A DNA stretch of 64,000 nucleotides from Bifidobacterium sp. ESL0775 (GCF_029395475.1 NZ_CP113917.1:62001-126000), one strand, 5' to 3'. Positions 36,839 through 45,880 are shown, counted from the stretch's first letter. Notes: a model not told the origin generated them from the sequence alone. Program-made: numbers and translations.

Positions 36839-38104
36839 TTATTTCGCGGTCTTCTTGTAAAGTCCGTCGAACTTGGTCTTCATCTGGTCACTGGCGGACG
36901 CAGGCGTGGACTGACCCGTCACAACGCCGTCAGCGGTGGTGATGATGGTGTTCCACATGCCGTCGGGCAGGTATGCGCGATCGAAGATCTCCTGGGTGGG
37001 GACCTTCTTCGTCTTCGACCAATAGTCATAGCTTTCCGTCGCCTTGCCCAGCGTGCTCGGAACGTCATTGAACGCGGTAGGCTGCGAGACCGCGGCGGTC
37101 AGCTTGGTCATGACATCCTTTTGCGCCAGGAAATCGATATATTTCAGCGCCTGGTCCTTGTGCTTGCTGGTCTTCGAAACGCCAAGCGCCGTGAGCTCGC
37201 CGGCCGCGAAATAATGTTCGGTCTTTTGCGATGGATAAGGCATAAAGCCCACATTCGCGTTGGGAGCATAGGACTTGAGGCTTGAAAGGAAGTCAAGGCC
37301 CTGGAACGAGAACGCAAGCTTGTTCTGCCCCATCAGGCGGTACATGTCATCGGGCGAGGCGGAAACATAGTCGACATTGATATACCCCGCGTCCTTGATG
37401 TCCTTGATATTCTGCAGAACGGGTTCGTAAAGCTTCGGATCGAACTTGCCAGCCAGCAAATCCTTTTCCTGGGCCTTGGTATAGAAGCCCATCGCGGTCA
37501 TGTCGGCGACATTGCCGGTCCACCAGTTTTCTTTGCCGGGCAGCCCAAGAGGCGTCGCGCCGATCGCCTTTATTTTCTGGCAAGCGCCCATGAAATCGGC
37601 CCAGGTGTTGATTGACTTTGCATCGACGCCAGCTTGGTCGAGCACGTCCTTGTCATAGAGCACACCATTGGCCGCGACCGCGAGGGGCAACGCGTAGAGG
37701 TTCTTGTTCTTGGCACGCATCACGTTGTTGGCCGTGGGATTAAGGCGCTTGGCCCATGTACGGGTCGAGAGATTCTCAAGGAAATTCGCATACCGGTTTT
37801 TCGACCAACCATGCGTGTTAAAGATATCGGGAGCATTGTTGGCGGCGAGACGCACCTTGATGTCCTGTTCATACGATGTCGCGCGCGGGACCAGTTTGAT
37901 TTTGACGTCGGGATTCTTCTTTTCGAACTCATCCGTCACTTTTTGCAAGGCTTTGATCTGGGTGGACCCAGTGTCCATGCTGGTCCAGACCTCCAGGGCA
38001 TCGTTCTTGCTGTTTGACGAACCGCCACACGCGGCCAGTGGCGTAATCGCCATGGAACCGGCCGCGAGCAAGGCGACGACTTTCAATACCTTTGATGCTT
38101 TCAT
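36839..38104 (-). CDS. Sugar ABC transporter substrate-binding lipoprotein (family 1)
   Basis: 421 residues; ATG 38104 with AGGTGA upstream (the TTG at 38110 is less likely). A lipoprotein signal peptide (KASKVLKVVALLAAGSMAI) ends in the lipobox LAACGG. The mature part is a family-1 solute-binding protein (LEVWTSMDTGS; PDVKIKLVP; NAPDIFNTHGWSK). It captures an oligosaccharide, presumably raffinose-type, outside the membrane. First gene of the operon that continues through the two permeases to the alpha-galactosidase; the promoter region carries LacI-type palindromes. Confidence 0.94.
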   Translation of the reverse strand: MKASKVLKVVALLAAGSMAITPLAACGGSSNSKNDALEVWTSMDTGSTQIKALQKVTDEFEKKNPDVKIKLVPRATSYEQDIKVRLAANNAPDIFNTHGWSKNRYANFLENLSTRTWAKRLNPTANNVMRAKNKNLYALPLAVAANGVLYDKDVLDQAGVDAKSINTWADFMGACQKIKAIGATPLGLPGKENWWTGNVADMTAMGFYTKAQEKDLLAGKFDPKLYEPVLQNIKDIKDAGYINVDYVSASPDDMYRLMGQNKLAFSFQGLDFLSSLKSYAPNANVGFMPYPSQKTEHYFAAGELTALGVSKTSKHKDQALKYIDFLAQKDVMTKLTAAVSQPTAFNDVPSTLGKATESYDYWSKTKKVPTQEIFDRAYLPDGMWNTIITTADGVVTGQSTPASASDQMKTKFDGLYKKTAK

Positions 38105-38194
38105 TTCCAATCACCTCGTTGTGCCAAACGAAACACGGACATCATGGGCGGCAGATCCTTGTGTCCGATTGAATAATCATCCAATCGATTCAGA

Positions 38195-38208
38195 GTCTAC
38201 TCGAGTAG
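38195..38208. promoter_or_regulatory. LacI-type operator 1
   Basis: A perfect 14 bp palindrome TCTACTCGAGTAGA with the central CG typical of LacI-family operators. It sits between the divergent binding-protein gene and lacI-type gene, 90 bp upstream of the former. Confidence 0.75.
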
Positions 38209-38269
38209 ATTACATTTTGCAAATCGCGTGATTTATTATCATAAATATGATGTTTCATTCCAAGTTTAT

Positions 38270-38288
38270 TAATCTACACGAATAGATT
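38270..38288. promoter_or_regulatory. LacI-type operator 2
   Basis: AATCTACACGAATAGATTT, an imperfect copy of operator 1 with centre-to-centre distance of about 77 bp, near seven helical turns, which would allow looping. It lies 68 bp upstream of the regulator gene and could mediate autoregulation. Confidence 0.7.
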
Positions 38289-38355
38289 TTTAAGTTCACT
38301 GGTTGTTAGTATCATAGGAAACCAGTAATCGTAAAACGCAGATAACCGAGGAACG

Positions 38356-39375
38356 ATGACGCGCAGCCGCAAACCCAACCGATCGACACGATCCGATGTC
38401 GCCAAACTCGCCGGCGTCTCGACCGCCGTGGTGAGCTACGTGTTCAACGACGGCCCCAAACCCGTCGCCGCGGACACCAAGCAGAAAGTGCTCAAGGCCG
38501 CGGCCAAACTCAACTACCAGCCCAACTCCATGGCCAAGGCGTTGCGCGCCGGGACCTCAAAACTGTTCGGTGTCATCGTGCCGGATTTCTCGAACCCGTT
38601 CTTCGCCAACATGAACGATTCGCTGGAAAAGGAAGCCACGAAGGCCGGCTATTCCGTGCTGTTCATGAGCTCCCACCTCGACGGGCTGACCGAGCAACGC
38701 TGCATCTCCCGCCTGCTGGCGCGCGACGTCGACGCGGTGTTCGGCGAGTTCCCGCAATCCGGCGAGGTCTTCCAATCATTGGACGCACGCGGTTGCCCTT
38801 TCATTCTTTTCGACTATTCGCGCCAGGCGGTGGGCGCCAAAGTCGTCTCCTCCGATTTCCGGCAGGCGACGCAACTCGCCACAAACCACCTGCTCAGCCA
38901 CGGCTATCGGCATATCGCCATGCTGCTTGGGCACGGAGCCGACCCCTCCGATCCACGCGTGCAGGCTTGGTCGGAGGTGCACCACGCGCACAAACTGCCC
39001 GTGGGACCAATCGTGCGATCCGACTTCACCCGCGAAGGAGCCTACAAAGCGACGTTGTCATTGCTGGACAACGCCACGGACGAAACGGGATCGGGAGTCC
39101 GGCCGGAAGCGATTTTCGCCTGCTCCGATCTTGAGGCCATTGGTGCGCTCCGCGCGCTGCACGAGCGGGGTATTCGCGTCCCGGAGGATATGGGGCTGAT
39201 CTCCTTTGATGGCACCAAGGAATGTCTCTATACATACCCGCAGCTCAGCTCCTTACGGCAAGACACGAAATCCATCGCGAAACTCGCTGTGAAAACCGCA
39301 CTGAACCCAGATGCGGCTCCGGACGTGCAGCTGGTCCCGGTCCAGCTCGACCTGCGCCGCTCCTGCGGACATTGA
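38356..39375 (+). CDS. LacI family transcriptional regulator
   Basis: 339 residues. N-terminal helix-turn-helix (RSDVAKLAGVSTAVVSYVFN) with hinge (NYQPNSMAKALRAG), followed by the periplasmic-binding-protein-like effector domain (GVIVPDFSNPFFANM; CSDLEAIGALRALHERG). Divergently placed to the alpha-galactoside operon, with two operator-like palindromes in between, so it most probably represses that operon until an alpha-galactoside or its product binds. The effector is inferred. There is GAGGAACG just before the ATG as ribosome-binding site. Confidence 0.94.
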   Translation: MTRSRKPNRSTRSDVAKLAGVSTAVVSYVFNDGPKPVAADTKQKVLKAAAKLNYQPNSMAKALRAGTSKLFGVIVPDFSNPFFANMNDSLEKEATKAGYSVLFMSSHLDGLTEQRCISRLLARDVDAVFGEFPQSGEVFQSLDARGCPFILFDYSRQAVGAKVVSSDFRQATQLATNHLLSHGYRHIAMLLGHGADPSDPRVQAWSEVHHAHKLPVGPIVRSDFTREGAYKATLSLLDNATDETGSGVRPEAIFACSDLEAIGALRALHERGIRVPEDMGLISFDGTKECLYTYPQLSSLRQDTKSIAKLAVKTALNPDAAPDVQLVPVQLDLRRSCGH

Positions 39376-39430
39376 GTCGACCCCCAACCCTGTTGTATTA
39401 TGCTGATTCGCCAATACCCATCCGCGTCGC

Positions 39431-41965
39431 TTACTGTATGGTGGTGTGTCTCCTCAGCAACCTACTGCCCAAAGCCATGCACAGCGCGAGGACGGCAAGT
39501 CCGCCAAGCCACAAATCTTCCCGATAGGAGGCCCCGGTGAGCGGAAGTTCGTCGGCCATGCGCATCCAACCCGCATGCAATGTCACATCTTGGGTCACCG
39601 TCGTATTCGCGAAATCGAACGTATCGCCGACTCCCGCCCCCGACGAGTTCACCTGAGCGTACCAGCCGGTGAAGCGATATCCCGCACGTGTCGGAGCGGC
39701 AGTCGGAGCCTCGATCTTGTAGCCGCTATGCACTTGAACCGTCGACGGCTGCGCGGACGGCAATGTGCCCCCACTAGGGTCAAACGTGACCGTGTGCTGC
39801 GCGACCTTGTAGTACCCGGTGATGGTGCCTGAAAAGATTCCGTAGGCATTGGCAAATTGCGCGTATGAGTTAAACGATTGATTCAACTGCTTCGGAGCAT
39901 CTTCAGGGGCGAACGGCATGGGACCGGTCCACGTGAGTTGCTGGCGGTCGGCATCGAATTGGCTCCCCACGGGCAAGGTGGGCGAATAGGATCTCGGATC
40001 GACGCCCACACTGGTCACCGAACCGTCAGCCGACTTCTTCAGCGACACCGCGGTAGGCACCGACAGCCCCGGATCGGCCGTCAACGTATCCGACAAGGTC
40101 ACCGTCTGCTTGTCGGCACAGAAGCTGGAATCCCCGGAATCGCAACCATCGACGATGCCACCAGAACTCAAATTCGTCAGAGTCTTCAGAGGCGAGATAT
40201 CGCTGATATGGTTGCTGCCGAGAAAAAGCGTGTTCAGGTGCGTCAATCCCGCCAACGACGACACATCCGAGATGTTGTTATAATGCAACCACAATTTCGT
40301 CAGAGTGGTCACGCTGCCCAATGAACTGACATCACCGATATGATTGTTGGATAATCCAAGCACGCCCAACCACGGAAAATGCGCACCATTGATGACGCTG
40401 ATATCTCTGATTTCGTTGTTATCCAGATACAGCGCATATATTTTCGTCAACGACGTCAACGAACTGATGGATTGAATGTGGTTGTTCTTCAGTTGCAGCG
40501 TATTCAACGCATGCAGTTGCGCCAAAGACGACACATGGACAATCGCGTTGTGATTCAAATACAGTTCTGTGAGATTGGTCAATTTTACGGTAGGAGACGC
40601 GATCAAAACCGAAACATCGGTAATGCTGTTGTAGTCCAAATCCAAAGTCTGCAAATTCGACAACCCGGAAAGACTACTCACGTTGGAAATACTATTGTCC
40701 GACAGGTTCAGATGTACCAACTTCGACAACCCGGAAAAACCACTTACATCGGAAATGCGATTGTGGTCCAAATCCAGATCTGTCAGATTCGTCAACCCGT
40801 CAATACTACTCACGTCGCTAATGCTATTATTATCCAGATCCAGAATCTGCAGCTTCGACATCCCGGAAAGAACACTCACATCGGAAATATCATTACCAGC
40901 CAGATGGAGATTCACCATATCCGGAAACCCGGAAAGATTGCTCAAATCGGAAATCCCATCATAGCTTGCAAAAAGATTATTCAGTTTGGATAGATATTTC
41001 AGCTGGTGCAGATCGCGGCTGTGCTCATTTAGGGTGTACCCTGGCTTGTCGCTGATATGCAATTGCCCCAGACCCGTGAGCGTCTGCAATCCATCCAGCT
41101 CGGTGATTTGCAGCCTATTATCTTCCGGCGTCGTGTTGTAATTGAAACTGCCGAAATTCAACGCGGCGCGCTGCGTCCATACATCCGAAGTCTTAAGACC
41201 GCTAGGGGCTTGCGGCTCACCGATCACCTGTTGCGCCAAATTCTTGTCGGGGAAGCACGTGGCGACCGTATCAATACCCATGACGCACCGATGCCCGGCC
41301 GAAGCGTCCTCATAACCCCACAGCGCCCATACCGTCTCGTCACCAGTGACCGGAGCCGTCAGATCGAACGAAGTCATCTCGCCCTCACCAGTAGCATCCG
41401 TACTGTTTTTGCTCACACCCCAGCCCATGAACTGGAGGCCCTGGTTATAAGGAGTCGGCGACGTTGGAGGTGAGGCATAACCGCCATCAGCCACGGAGTC
41501 GGTTTTCAACGTGATCGCCCAACCCGCAATGCCGCTGGCGTCCATCTGCGTCTTGAACGTCACGGTATGGTTGCCCCTCACCGATACCCCATGTGCGGCA
41601 ACGGCTTTGGTCGATGGTGTTCCTGTGCCGCCGTTCGCATCGTACGCCGACGGATAGGTCGTGTTGAGGCTGGGACGATCGACGGCGTGATCCGACGAGT
41701 TTGCTCCGTTAGAAATAGCACGATTCCTCGTTTTTGGCACCAAGCCCCCGGAATGCCGCTTGTGTTTTGTCAAGGAATTAGTGCCGAAGATACCCACGCG
41801 CTTCTGCGAAACCGAAACGGATGACGTATCCTTCGCGGACTCAGCAGCCGCGTAACCATCCGAAGCGGGCTTCTCCCGGAAAACGATGACGGATACGCCA
41901 AGGCACAAAGCAGGCAACAACACACCCACGGCAATCCACAGCCATATACGCATCCACTTCCGCAC
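39431..41965 (-). CDS. LRR (internalin-like) cell-surface protein with LPLTG sortase anchor
   Basis: 844 residues from GTG 41965 (GGGGG ribosome-binding site). N-terminal signal/anchor helix (WIAVGVLLPALCLGVSVIVF). A Ser-rich region and an N-terminal Listeria-Bacteroides-type repeat (GWAITLKTD ... LQFMGWGVSKNS) are followed by about a dozen 22-residue leucine-rich repeats with the consensus L-xL-xN-ISDVSSLxxL (about 40150-41000), then a Flg_new-type beta repeat (PTRAGYRFTGWYAQV) and the cell-wall sorting signal LPLTGASYRED, membrane helix and RRH tail. Internalin-like LRRs mediate protein binding; the partner is unknown. Tandem LRRs make the DNA itself repetitive at 66 bp. Confidence 0.9.
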   Translation of the reverse strand: MRKWMRIWLWIAVGVLLPALCLGVSVIVFREKPASDGYAAAESAKDTSSVSVSQKRVGIFGTNSLTKHKRHSGGLVPKTRNRAISNGANSSDHAVDRPSLNTTYPSAYDANGGTGTPSTKAVAAHGVSVRGNHTVTFKTQMDASGIAGWAITLKTDSVADGGYASPPTSPTPYNQGLQFMGWGVSKNSTDATGEGEMTSFDLTAPVTGDETVWALWGYEDASAGHRCVMGIDTVATCFPDKNLAQQVIGEPQAPSGLKTSDVWTQRAALNFGSFNYNTTPEDNRLQITELDGLQTLTGLGQLHISDKPGYTLNEHSRDLHQLKYLSKLNNLFASYDGISDLSNLSGFPDMVNLHLAGNDISDVSVLSGMSKLQILDLDNNSISDVSSIDGLTNLTDLDLDHNRISDVSGFSGLSKLVHLNLSDNSISNVSSLSGLSNLQTLDLDYNSITDVSVLIASPTVKLTNLTELYLNHNAIVHVSSLAQLHALNTLQLKNNHIQSISSLTSLTKIYALYLDNNEIRDISVINGAHFPWLGVLGLSNNHIGDVSSLGSVTTLTKLWLHYNNISDVSSLAGLTHLNTLFLGSNHISDISPLKTLTNLSSGGIVDGCDSGDSSFCADKQTVTLSDTLTADPGLSVPTAVSLKKSADGSVTSVGVDPRSYSPTLPVGSQFDADRQQLTWTGPMPFAPEDAPKQLNQSFNSYAQFANAYGIFSGTITGYYKVAQHTVTFDPSGGTLPSAQPSTVQVHSGYKIEAPTAAPTRAGYRFTGWYAQVNSSGAGVGDTFDFANTTVTQDVTLHAGWMRMADELPLTGASYREDLWLGGLAVLALCMALGSRLLRRHTTIQ

Positions 41966-42292
41966 AATTTACCCCCTTTCAGCGGCCTGGCACATCGCGC
42001 CTCAATTTGCGCGTTCGGACGCGCGCTACATTCGCGATGCAGGCATGCACTGAAATCATGCAGGCATACAATTGTTTCTACAAACAATCCCCCAATGACG
42101 TATTATCGTATAATATATCGACGTTATATTACGCAACTATGTACTTTTTAACTAAATAAAACGTTACAAACAGGCCAAATGTGCGGCAAATAACGCATTA
42201 CATCAATGCTTCAAACGCTTTACTTTAAGCGAAATTCGGCGCACGGCCATCCAAGGGAGCATTTTGCCCCGCCGGTCTTCTAGACTGGAGGC
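41966..42292. other. Intergenic promoter region of divergent LRR and CorC-type genes
   Basis: 327 bp, AT-rich around 42095-42140 with several overlapping TATAAT-like and near-palindromic elements (CGTATTATCGTATAATATAT, then CGTTATATTACG). No gene is seen. Confidence 0.5.
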
Positions 42293-43630
42293 ATGTCTTT
42301 GGCCCTGGATATCGTCTTCGTTTTCGTATTCCTGATTATCGGCGGCGTGTTTTCGTGCACCGAGCTCGCGCTGGTGAGCCTGCGCGGCTCGCAGCTTGAC
42401 GAAATGGAGCAGGAGGACGCGCGCGGGCAGAAGGTGGCTCGCATCGCGCGGGATCCGAACACGTTCCTTTCCACCGTGCAAATCGGCGTGACGCTTTCGG
42501 GCTTCTTCTCGGCATCGTTCGGCGAATCCGCCATCGCTCCTTGGGTCGAGCCGGTCGTTGAGAGCTGGGGGATTCCGCACCATATCGCTTCTCCCGGCAC
42601 TACCATTGTGCTGACGTTAATCATCTCATTCTGCGATATCGTCATCGCGGAAATGGTGCCGAAACGCATCGCCATGCAGCGCACCGAGCAGATCGCGCGC
42701 GCCGCGGTGCCCGCCATCGACATCTTCGCCAAAATCTGCCGGCCGATCATCTGGCTCATCGCCAAATGCACCAACGGCATCGTGCGGCTTCTCGGCTTCG
42801 ACCCGAGCCAGACCGAAACCGAGGTCAGCGACAAGGAACTGCGCGTGCTGGTCAATTCCAACACGAACCTCAGCAAGGACGAGCGCACCATTTTGGACGA
42901 CGTGTTCGACGCCTCGGAAACCATTGTGGCGGAAGTGATGCGGCCACGTGCCGACGTGGTCTTTTTGGAAGGCTCGCAACCGATCGAGGAAGCCGCGAAA
43001 TACGTGCGCGAGATGCCGTATTCCCGCTATCCCGTCACCGGCAAGGACTTTGACGATGTGCTCGGCTTTGTGCACGTCCGCGATCTGCTTGACGTGCGCG
43101 ACCCGAACGCCAAAACCGTGGCCGACGTAACGCGCGAGGGCATTTCGCTGCCTGGTACTTCGAAGATTTTGCCAAGTTTGGCTTTGCTGCGCAAACGCGG
43201 GATTCACTTGGCCGTCGTCATTGACGAATACGGCGGAACCGACGGCATCGTCACGTTGGAAGACATGACAGAGGAGCTGGTCGGGGACATCCGCGACGAG
43301 TACGATCTGCCCGAAGATAACAACGGCGTCGCGGCGAACGGCGTAGGCGACGGCCGCAACGGCGAAACCGCATTCGTCGACGGCGTGGTCACGGTCGACG
43401 GCGGCATGACCATCGAGGATTTCGCCGACCTCACCGGCATCGAGCTGGAAGACGGCCCCTACGAGACGGTCGCCGGCTACTTCCTAGCCCACACCGGCCG
43501 CATGGGCGAGGTGGGCGAAACCCTCCACTCCGACGACGGCTACGACATGGTGGTCACCAAGGTCGACGGTCGCCGCATCGAGACTATCGAGGTCCGCAAG
43601 AGCGAACAAGAAAATTCAGATAACCAGTAA
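42293..43630 (+). CDS. CNNM/CorC (HlyC) family membrane protein with CBS domains
   Basis: 445 residues. The ATG at 42293 is only 1 bp behind GGAGG; a TTG at 42299 has better spacing and may be the real start. N-terminal CNNM membrane domain (FVFLIIGGVFSCTELALVSL; FLSTVQIGVTLSGFFSASFG), then two CBS domains (EVMRPRADVVFLEG; LLRKRGIHLAVVIDEYGGTDGI) and the C-terminal CorC_HlyC domain (VTVDGGMTIEDFADLTGI). Annotated as 'hemolysin-like', but the family is now associated with Mg/Co efflux. Confidence 0.92.
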   Translation: MSLALDIVFVFVFLIIGGVFSCTELALVSLRGSQLDEMEQEDARGQKVARIARDPNTFLSTVQIGVTLSGFFSASFGESAIAPWVEPVVESWGIPHHIASPGTTIVLTLIISFCDIVIAEMVPKRIAMQRTEQIARAAVPAIDIFAKICRPIIWLIAKCTNGIVRLLGFDPSQTETEVSDKELRVLVNSNTNLSKDERTILDDVFDASETIVAEVMRPRADVVFLEGSQPIEEAAKYVREMPYSRYPVTGKDFDDVLGFVHVRDLLDVRDPNAKTVADVTREGISLPGTSKILPSLALLRKRGIHLAVVIDEYGGTDGIVTLEDMTEELVGDIRDEYDLPEDNNGVAANGVGDGRNGETAFVDGVVTVDGGMTIEDFADLTGIELEDGPYETVAGYFLAHTGRMGEVGETLHSDDGYDMVVTKVDGRRIETIEVRKSEQENSDNQ

Positions 43631-43636
43631 ATAAGG

Positions 43637-44167
43637 TTATCGCATGTCTGCAATGTTCCAAGATTCCAGCTCTTGACCATAAGGAACTTGGTATTGACGA
43701 GCATGCGGATGCCGAGGGCTTCCGTCAGCATTTTTCTTTAGGCATTCAATTTTTACATTACCAAGCAACTGAACGACTTTACGAATTCTTTCTTTTGGCC
43801 GATTCCCTCCCCAACCTACGACAATGTGGTTAACTAAACCATCTCGGAACGCAGCTCCAAGCACACGAAATTGATGATCATTTTGCGGGCCGATAGGATA
43901 CCCAAAGGCAGCTAGCTCTTCAGGATCAGAAGTCGTGAAGGCATACAGATTCAGGATGATAATCCCACCTGATTTTTCAGCTTTCCATTGCTTGACATAT
44001 TCTATACAGCATTCAACTGTCGGATCGTTCTTTTCTGCATCTGCAGTTGAAGGATTTAAAAGTATAAACGCTGCCTTAGGAAGAGAGTCGTCCCAGGTTC
44101 TAGTGAGTAAATAACGATATCTATATACCTCATCCCCAAATTCAGCTGTACCTTCCACCTTTGTCAT
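43637..44167 (-). CDS. DUF1643 domain protein
   Basis: About 176 residues; of two adjacent ATGs, 44167 has GGAG at 6 bp and is preferred to 44170. The DUF1643 pattern is clear: YRYLLTRTWDDSLPKAAFILLNPSTAD, then NLYAFTTSDPEEL and VGWGGNR. DUF1643 proteins are small, widespread, of unknown biochemical function and often associated with mobile DNA. It converges with the CorC-type gene (stop codons 6 bp apart) and is AT-rich relative to that neighbour. Confidence 0.88.
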   Translation of the reverse strand: MTKVEGTAEFGDEVYRYRYLLTRTWDDSLPKAAFILLNPSTADAEKNDPTVECCIEYVKQWKAEKSGGIIILNLYAFTTSDPEELAAFGYPIGPQNDHQFRVLGAAFRDGLVNHIVVGWGGNRPKERIRKVVQLLGNVKIECLKKNADGSPRHPHARQYQVPYGQELESWNIADMR

Positions 44168-44230
44168 CATTGACTCCAATCAATTAATATTTTTAAAACA
44201 ATTAAGTAATCAAAATAATTTTAATCTAGG

Positions 44231-44307
44231 TTTCTGCCTCATCCAATATTTTTCTGCATCAGATTGGTATAATATGATGCAGAAAAGTAATTGATGATGC
44301 AGAAAAT
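44231..44307 (+). promoter_or_regulatory. fic promoter with two pairs of inverted TTTCTGCATCA sites
   Basis: TTTCTGC(C/A)TCA at 44231 and 44251 (20 bp apart) face TGATGCAGAAAA copies at about 44274 and 44294 (20 bp apart). Between the inner pair lies an extended -10 element, TGGTATAAT (TATAAT at 44268-44273). A bound factor would block the promoter completely. The likely factor is the Fic protein's own C-terminal winged helix. Confidence 0.8.
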
Positions 44308-44319
44308 GGTGCAGATAAG

Positions 44320-45390
44320 ATGCATATTTTTGACTATGAGAAATCAGGGCACGAGCTGCTGACGCCGCAAACCGTGAATCTGCTCAATGCAATTCACGAA
44401 GCTAAAGGGCAACAGAATGTGCAGCTGCAAGTTAGCCCTGATCTTGCGGAGCCGCTGATCAACGTCGCACGCATCCAAAGCACTGATGCATCAAACCGCA
44501 TCGAGGGAATCTCAACTACCAATAAACGTCTGGCTGGTATCGTCAGCGAGAAAGTGGCTCCACGAAACCGTAACGAGGAAGAAATCGCCGGCTATCGCGA
44601 TGTGCTCAAAACTATTCACGAAAACTACGCGTATATACCGCTAGAACCGAACGTCATTCTGCAATTGCACCGCGATCTGTTCAAACACACGCCACTTGCC
44701 TTCGCTGGCCATTGGAAAGATACCGACAATATGATTGTCGAATCGGACGGAACAGGGCACGCAAGAGTCAGGTTCACACCACCATCGGCGCTCCAAACGC
44801 CGGAACTCATGGCGGCAGCTTGCGACGACTACAACAAAACGAACGAAGCCGGTGACATTGATTCCCTGTTGCTGACCTGCATGTTCGTTTTCGATTTCAC
44901 CTGCATCCACCCGTTCAATGATGGCAACGGCCGCATGAGCCGGCTGCTGACGCTGCTCTTGCTTTATCGCTCCGGTTACGAAATCGGAAAATATATCAGC
45001 ATCGAGCACCTTATCGAGCAAAGCAGAGCCACTTACTACGAAGCTCTAGCAGCGAGTACCGTCGGCTGGAACGAAAACACCAATGACTATGCGCCATTCG
45101 TCAATTACCTGCTCGGCATCATTCTGGCTGCCTACCGCGAGTTCGACGAGCGCGCCACAATTGTAAGCACACCCGCTTCCTTGCATCACCCGATAACCAA
45201 AAAGCAGCGCATCGCTGACGTCCTGAACCAAAGCCTCAGCCCACTCTCCAAAGCCGATATCAAGCAAACACTTCCAGACATCAGTACCTCAACCATCGAG
45301 CGCACGCTGAAAACCCTGCTCGACGACAACCAAATCCAAAAGCTCGGCGCAGGCCGATCCACCAGATACGTCAGCCTGCATCGCCAATAG
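44320..45390 (+). CDS. Fic family protein (class II, with auto-inhibitory motif and C-terminal winged helix)
   Basis: 356 residues; ATG 44320 lacks a good ribosome-binding site. The catalytic motif HPFNDGNGRMSR is canonical, so it should transfer AMP (or another nucleotide moiety) onto a target hydroxyl. The N-terminal domain (Fic_N) contains SNRIEG, which fits the [S/T]xxxE[G/N] inhibitory helix of class II Fic proteins. The C-terminal ~70 residues form a winged helix (KADIKQTLPDISTSTIERTLKTL), a DNA-binding module common in this group. Operator-like dyads surround the promoter, so autoregulation is likely. Confidence 0.92.
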   Translation: MHIFDYEKSGHELLTPQTVNLLNAIHEAKGQQNVQLQVSPDLAEPLINVARIQSTDASNRIEGISTTNKRLAGIVSEKVAPRNRNEEEIAGYRDVLKTIHENYAYIPLEPNVILQLHRDLFKHTPLAFAGHWKDTDNMIVESDGTGHARVRFTPPSALQTPELMAAACDDYNKTNEAGDIDSLLLTCMFVFDFTCIHPFNDGNGRMSRLLTLLLLYRSGYEIGKYISIEHLIEQSRATYYEALAASTVGWNENTNDYAPFVNYLLGIILAAYREFDERATIVSTPASLHHPITKKQRIADVLNQSLSPLSKADIKQTLPDISTSTIERTLKTLLDDNQIQKLGAGRSTRYVSLHRQ

Positions 45391-45534
45391 AGGAACCGAA
45401 AATCCACTCGATTCCCGGTAATTGGGATATTCTATATTGATAACAAATAACTTTATTTAGAGCATTTTAGAAGACTAAAAAGGCCGATTACGACACTGCC
45501 CAAACTGGCGGAATAACAGGGAAACCAGCACCTA

Positions 45535-45880
45535 TGTTCAAAAAAGCAAATGGTCGACTACCAAGTTTGCAAATGCTTGATGTTCAAAAAAGCAAATAGC
45601 TCACGTCAAAGTTTGCAAATGATAGACGCTCAAAAAGCCAATGTAAAACTACCAACTTTGCAAACGCCAGACGCCCAAAAAGCAAATCAGCGACCCTCAA
45701 GTTTGCCAATCATCCGGTATTTTAAAAACCAGAACAAAGATCAAGCCAAGATGCTACCAAAACGTTGGAATAACAAGGAAACCGGCACCGACCTTTAAGA
45801 AAGCAAACAACTAACCTTCAAGTTTGCAAACGTGAGACCTTCAAAAAAGCAAATGCTCGACCTTTAAGTTTGCAAATTCA
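45535..45880. repeat. 45/46 bp array in two blocks, core AAGTTTGCAAAT ... CAAAAAAGCAAAT
   Basis: AAGTTTGC (variants AACTTTGC, AAGTTTGCC) begins at 45563, 45609, 45654 and 45699, then again at 45820 and 45866. TTCAAAAAAGCAAAT precedes it in each unit. TTTGC and GCAAA alternate in orientation, leaving 11-12 bp unit-specific segments. The ~76 bp between the two blocks is unrelated. It fills the space between fic and the PadR-like gene. Confidence 0.85.

Noticed and set aside
34700..37285. 861-codon plus-strand frame across the ABC transporter genes
   Set aside because: It runs antisense to two certain permease genes and the binding protein; it is His/Asp/Arg-rich without domains.
40379..40993. 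Plus-strand frame of ~200 codons with Gln/Ile repeats
   Set aside because: It is the reverse reading of the tandem leucine-rich repeats of the LRR gene; the periodicity is inherited from the real gene.
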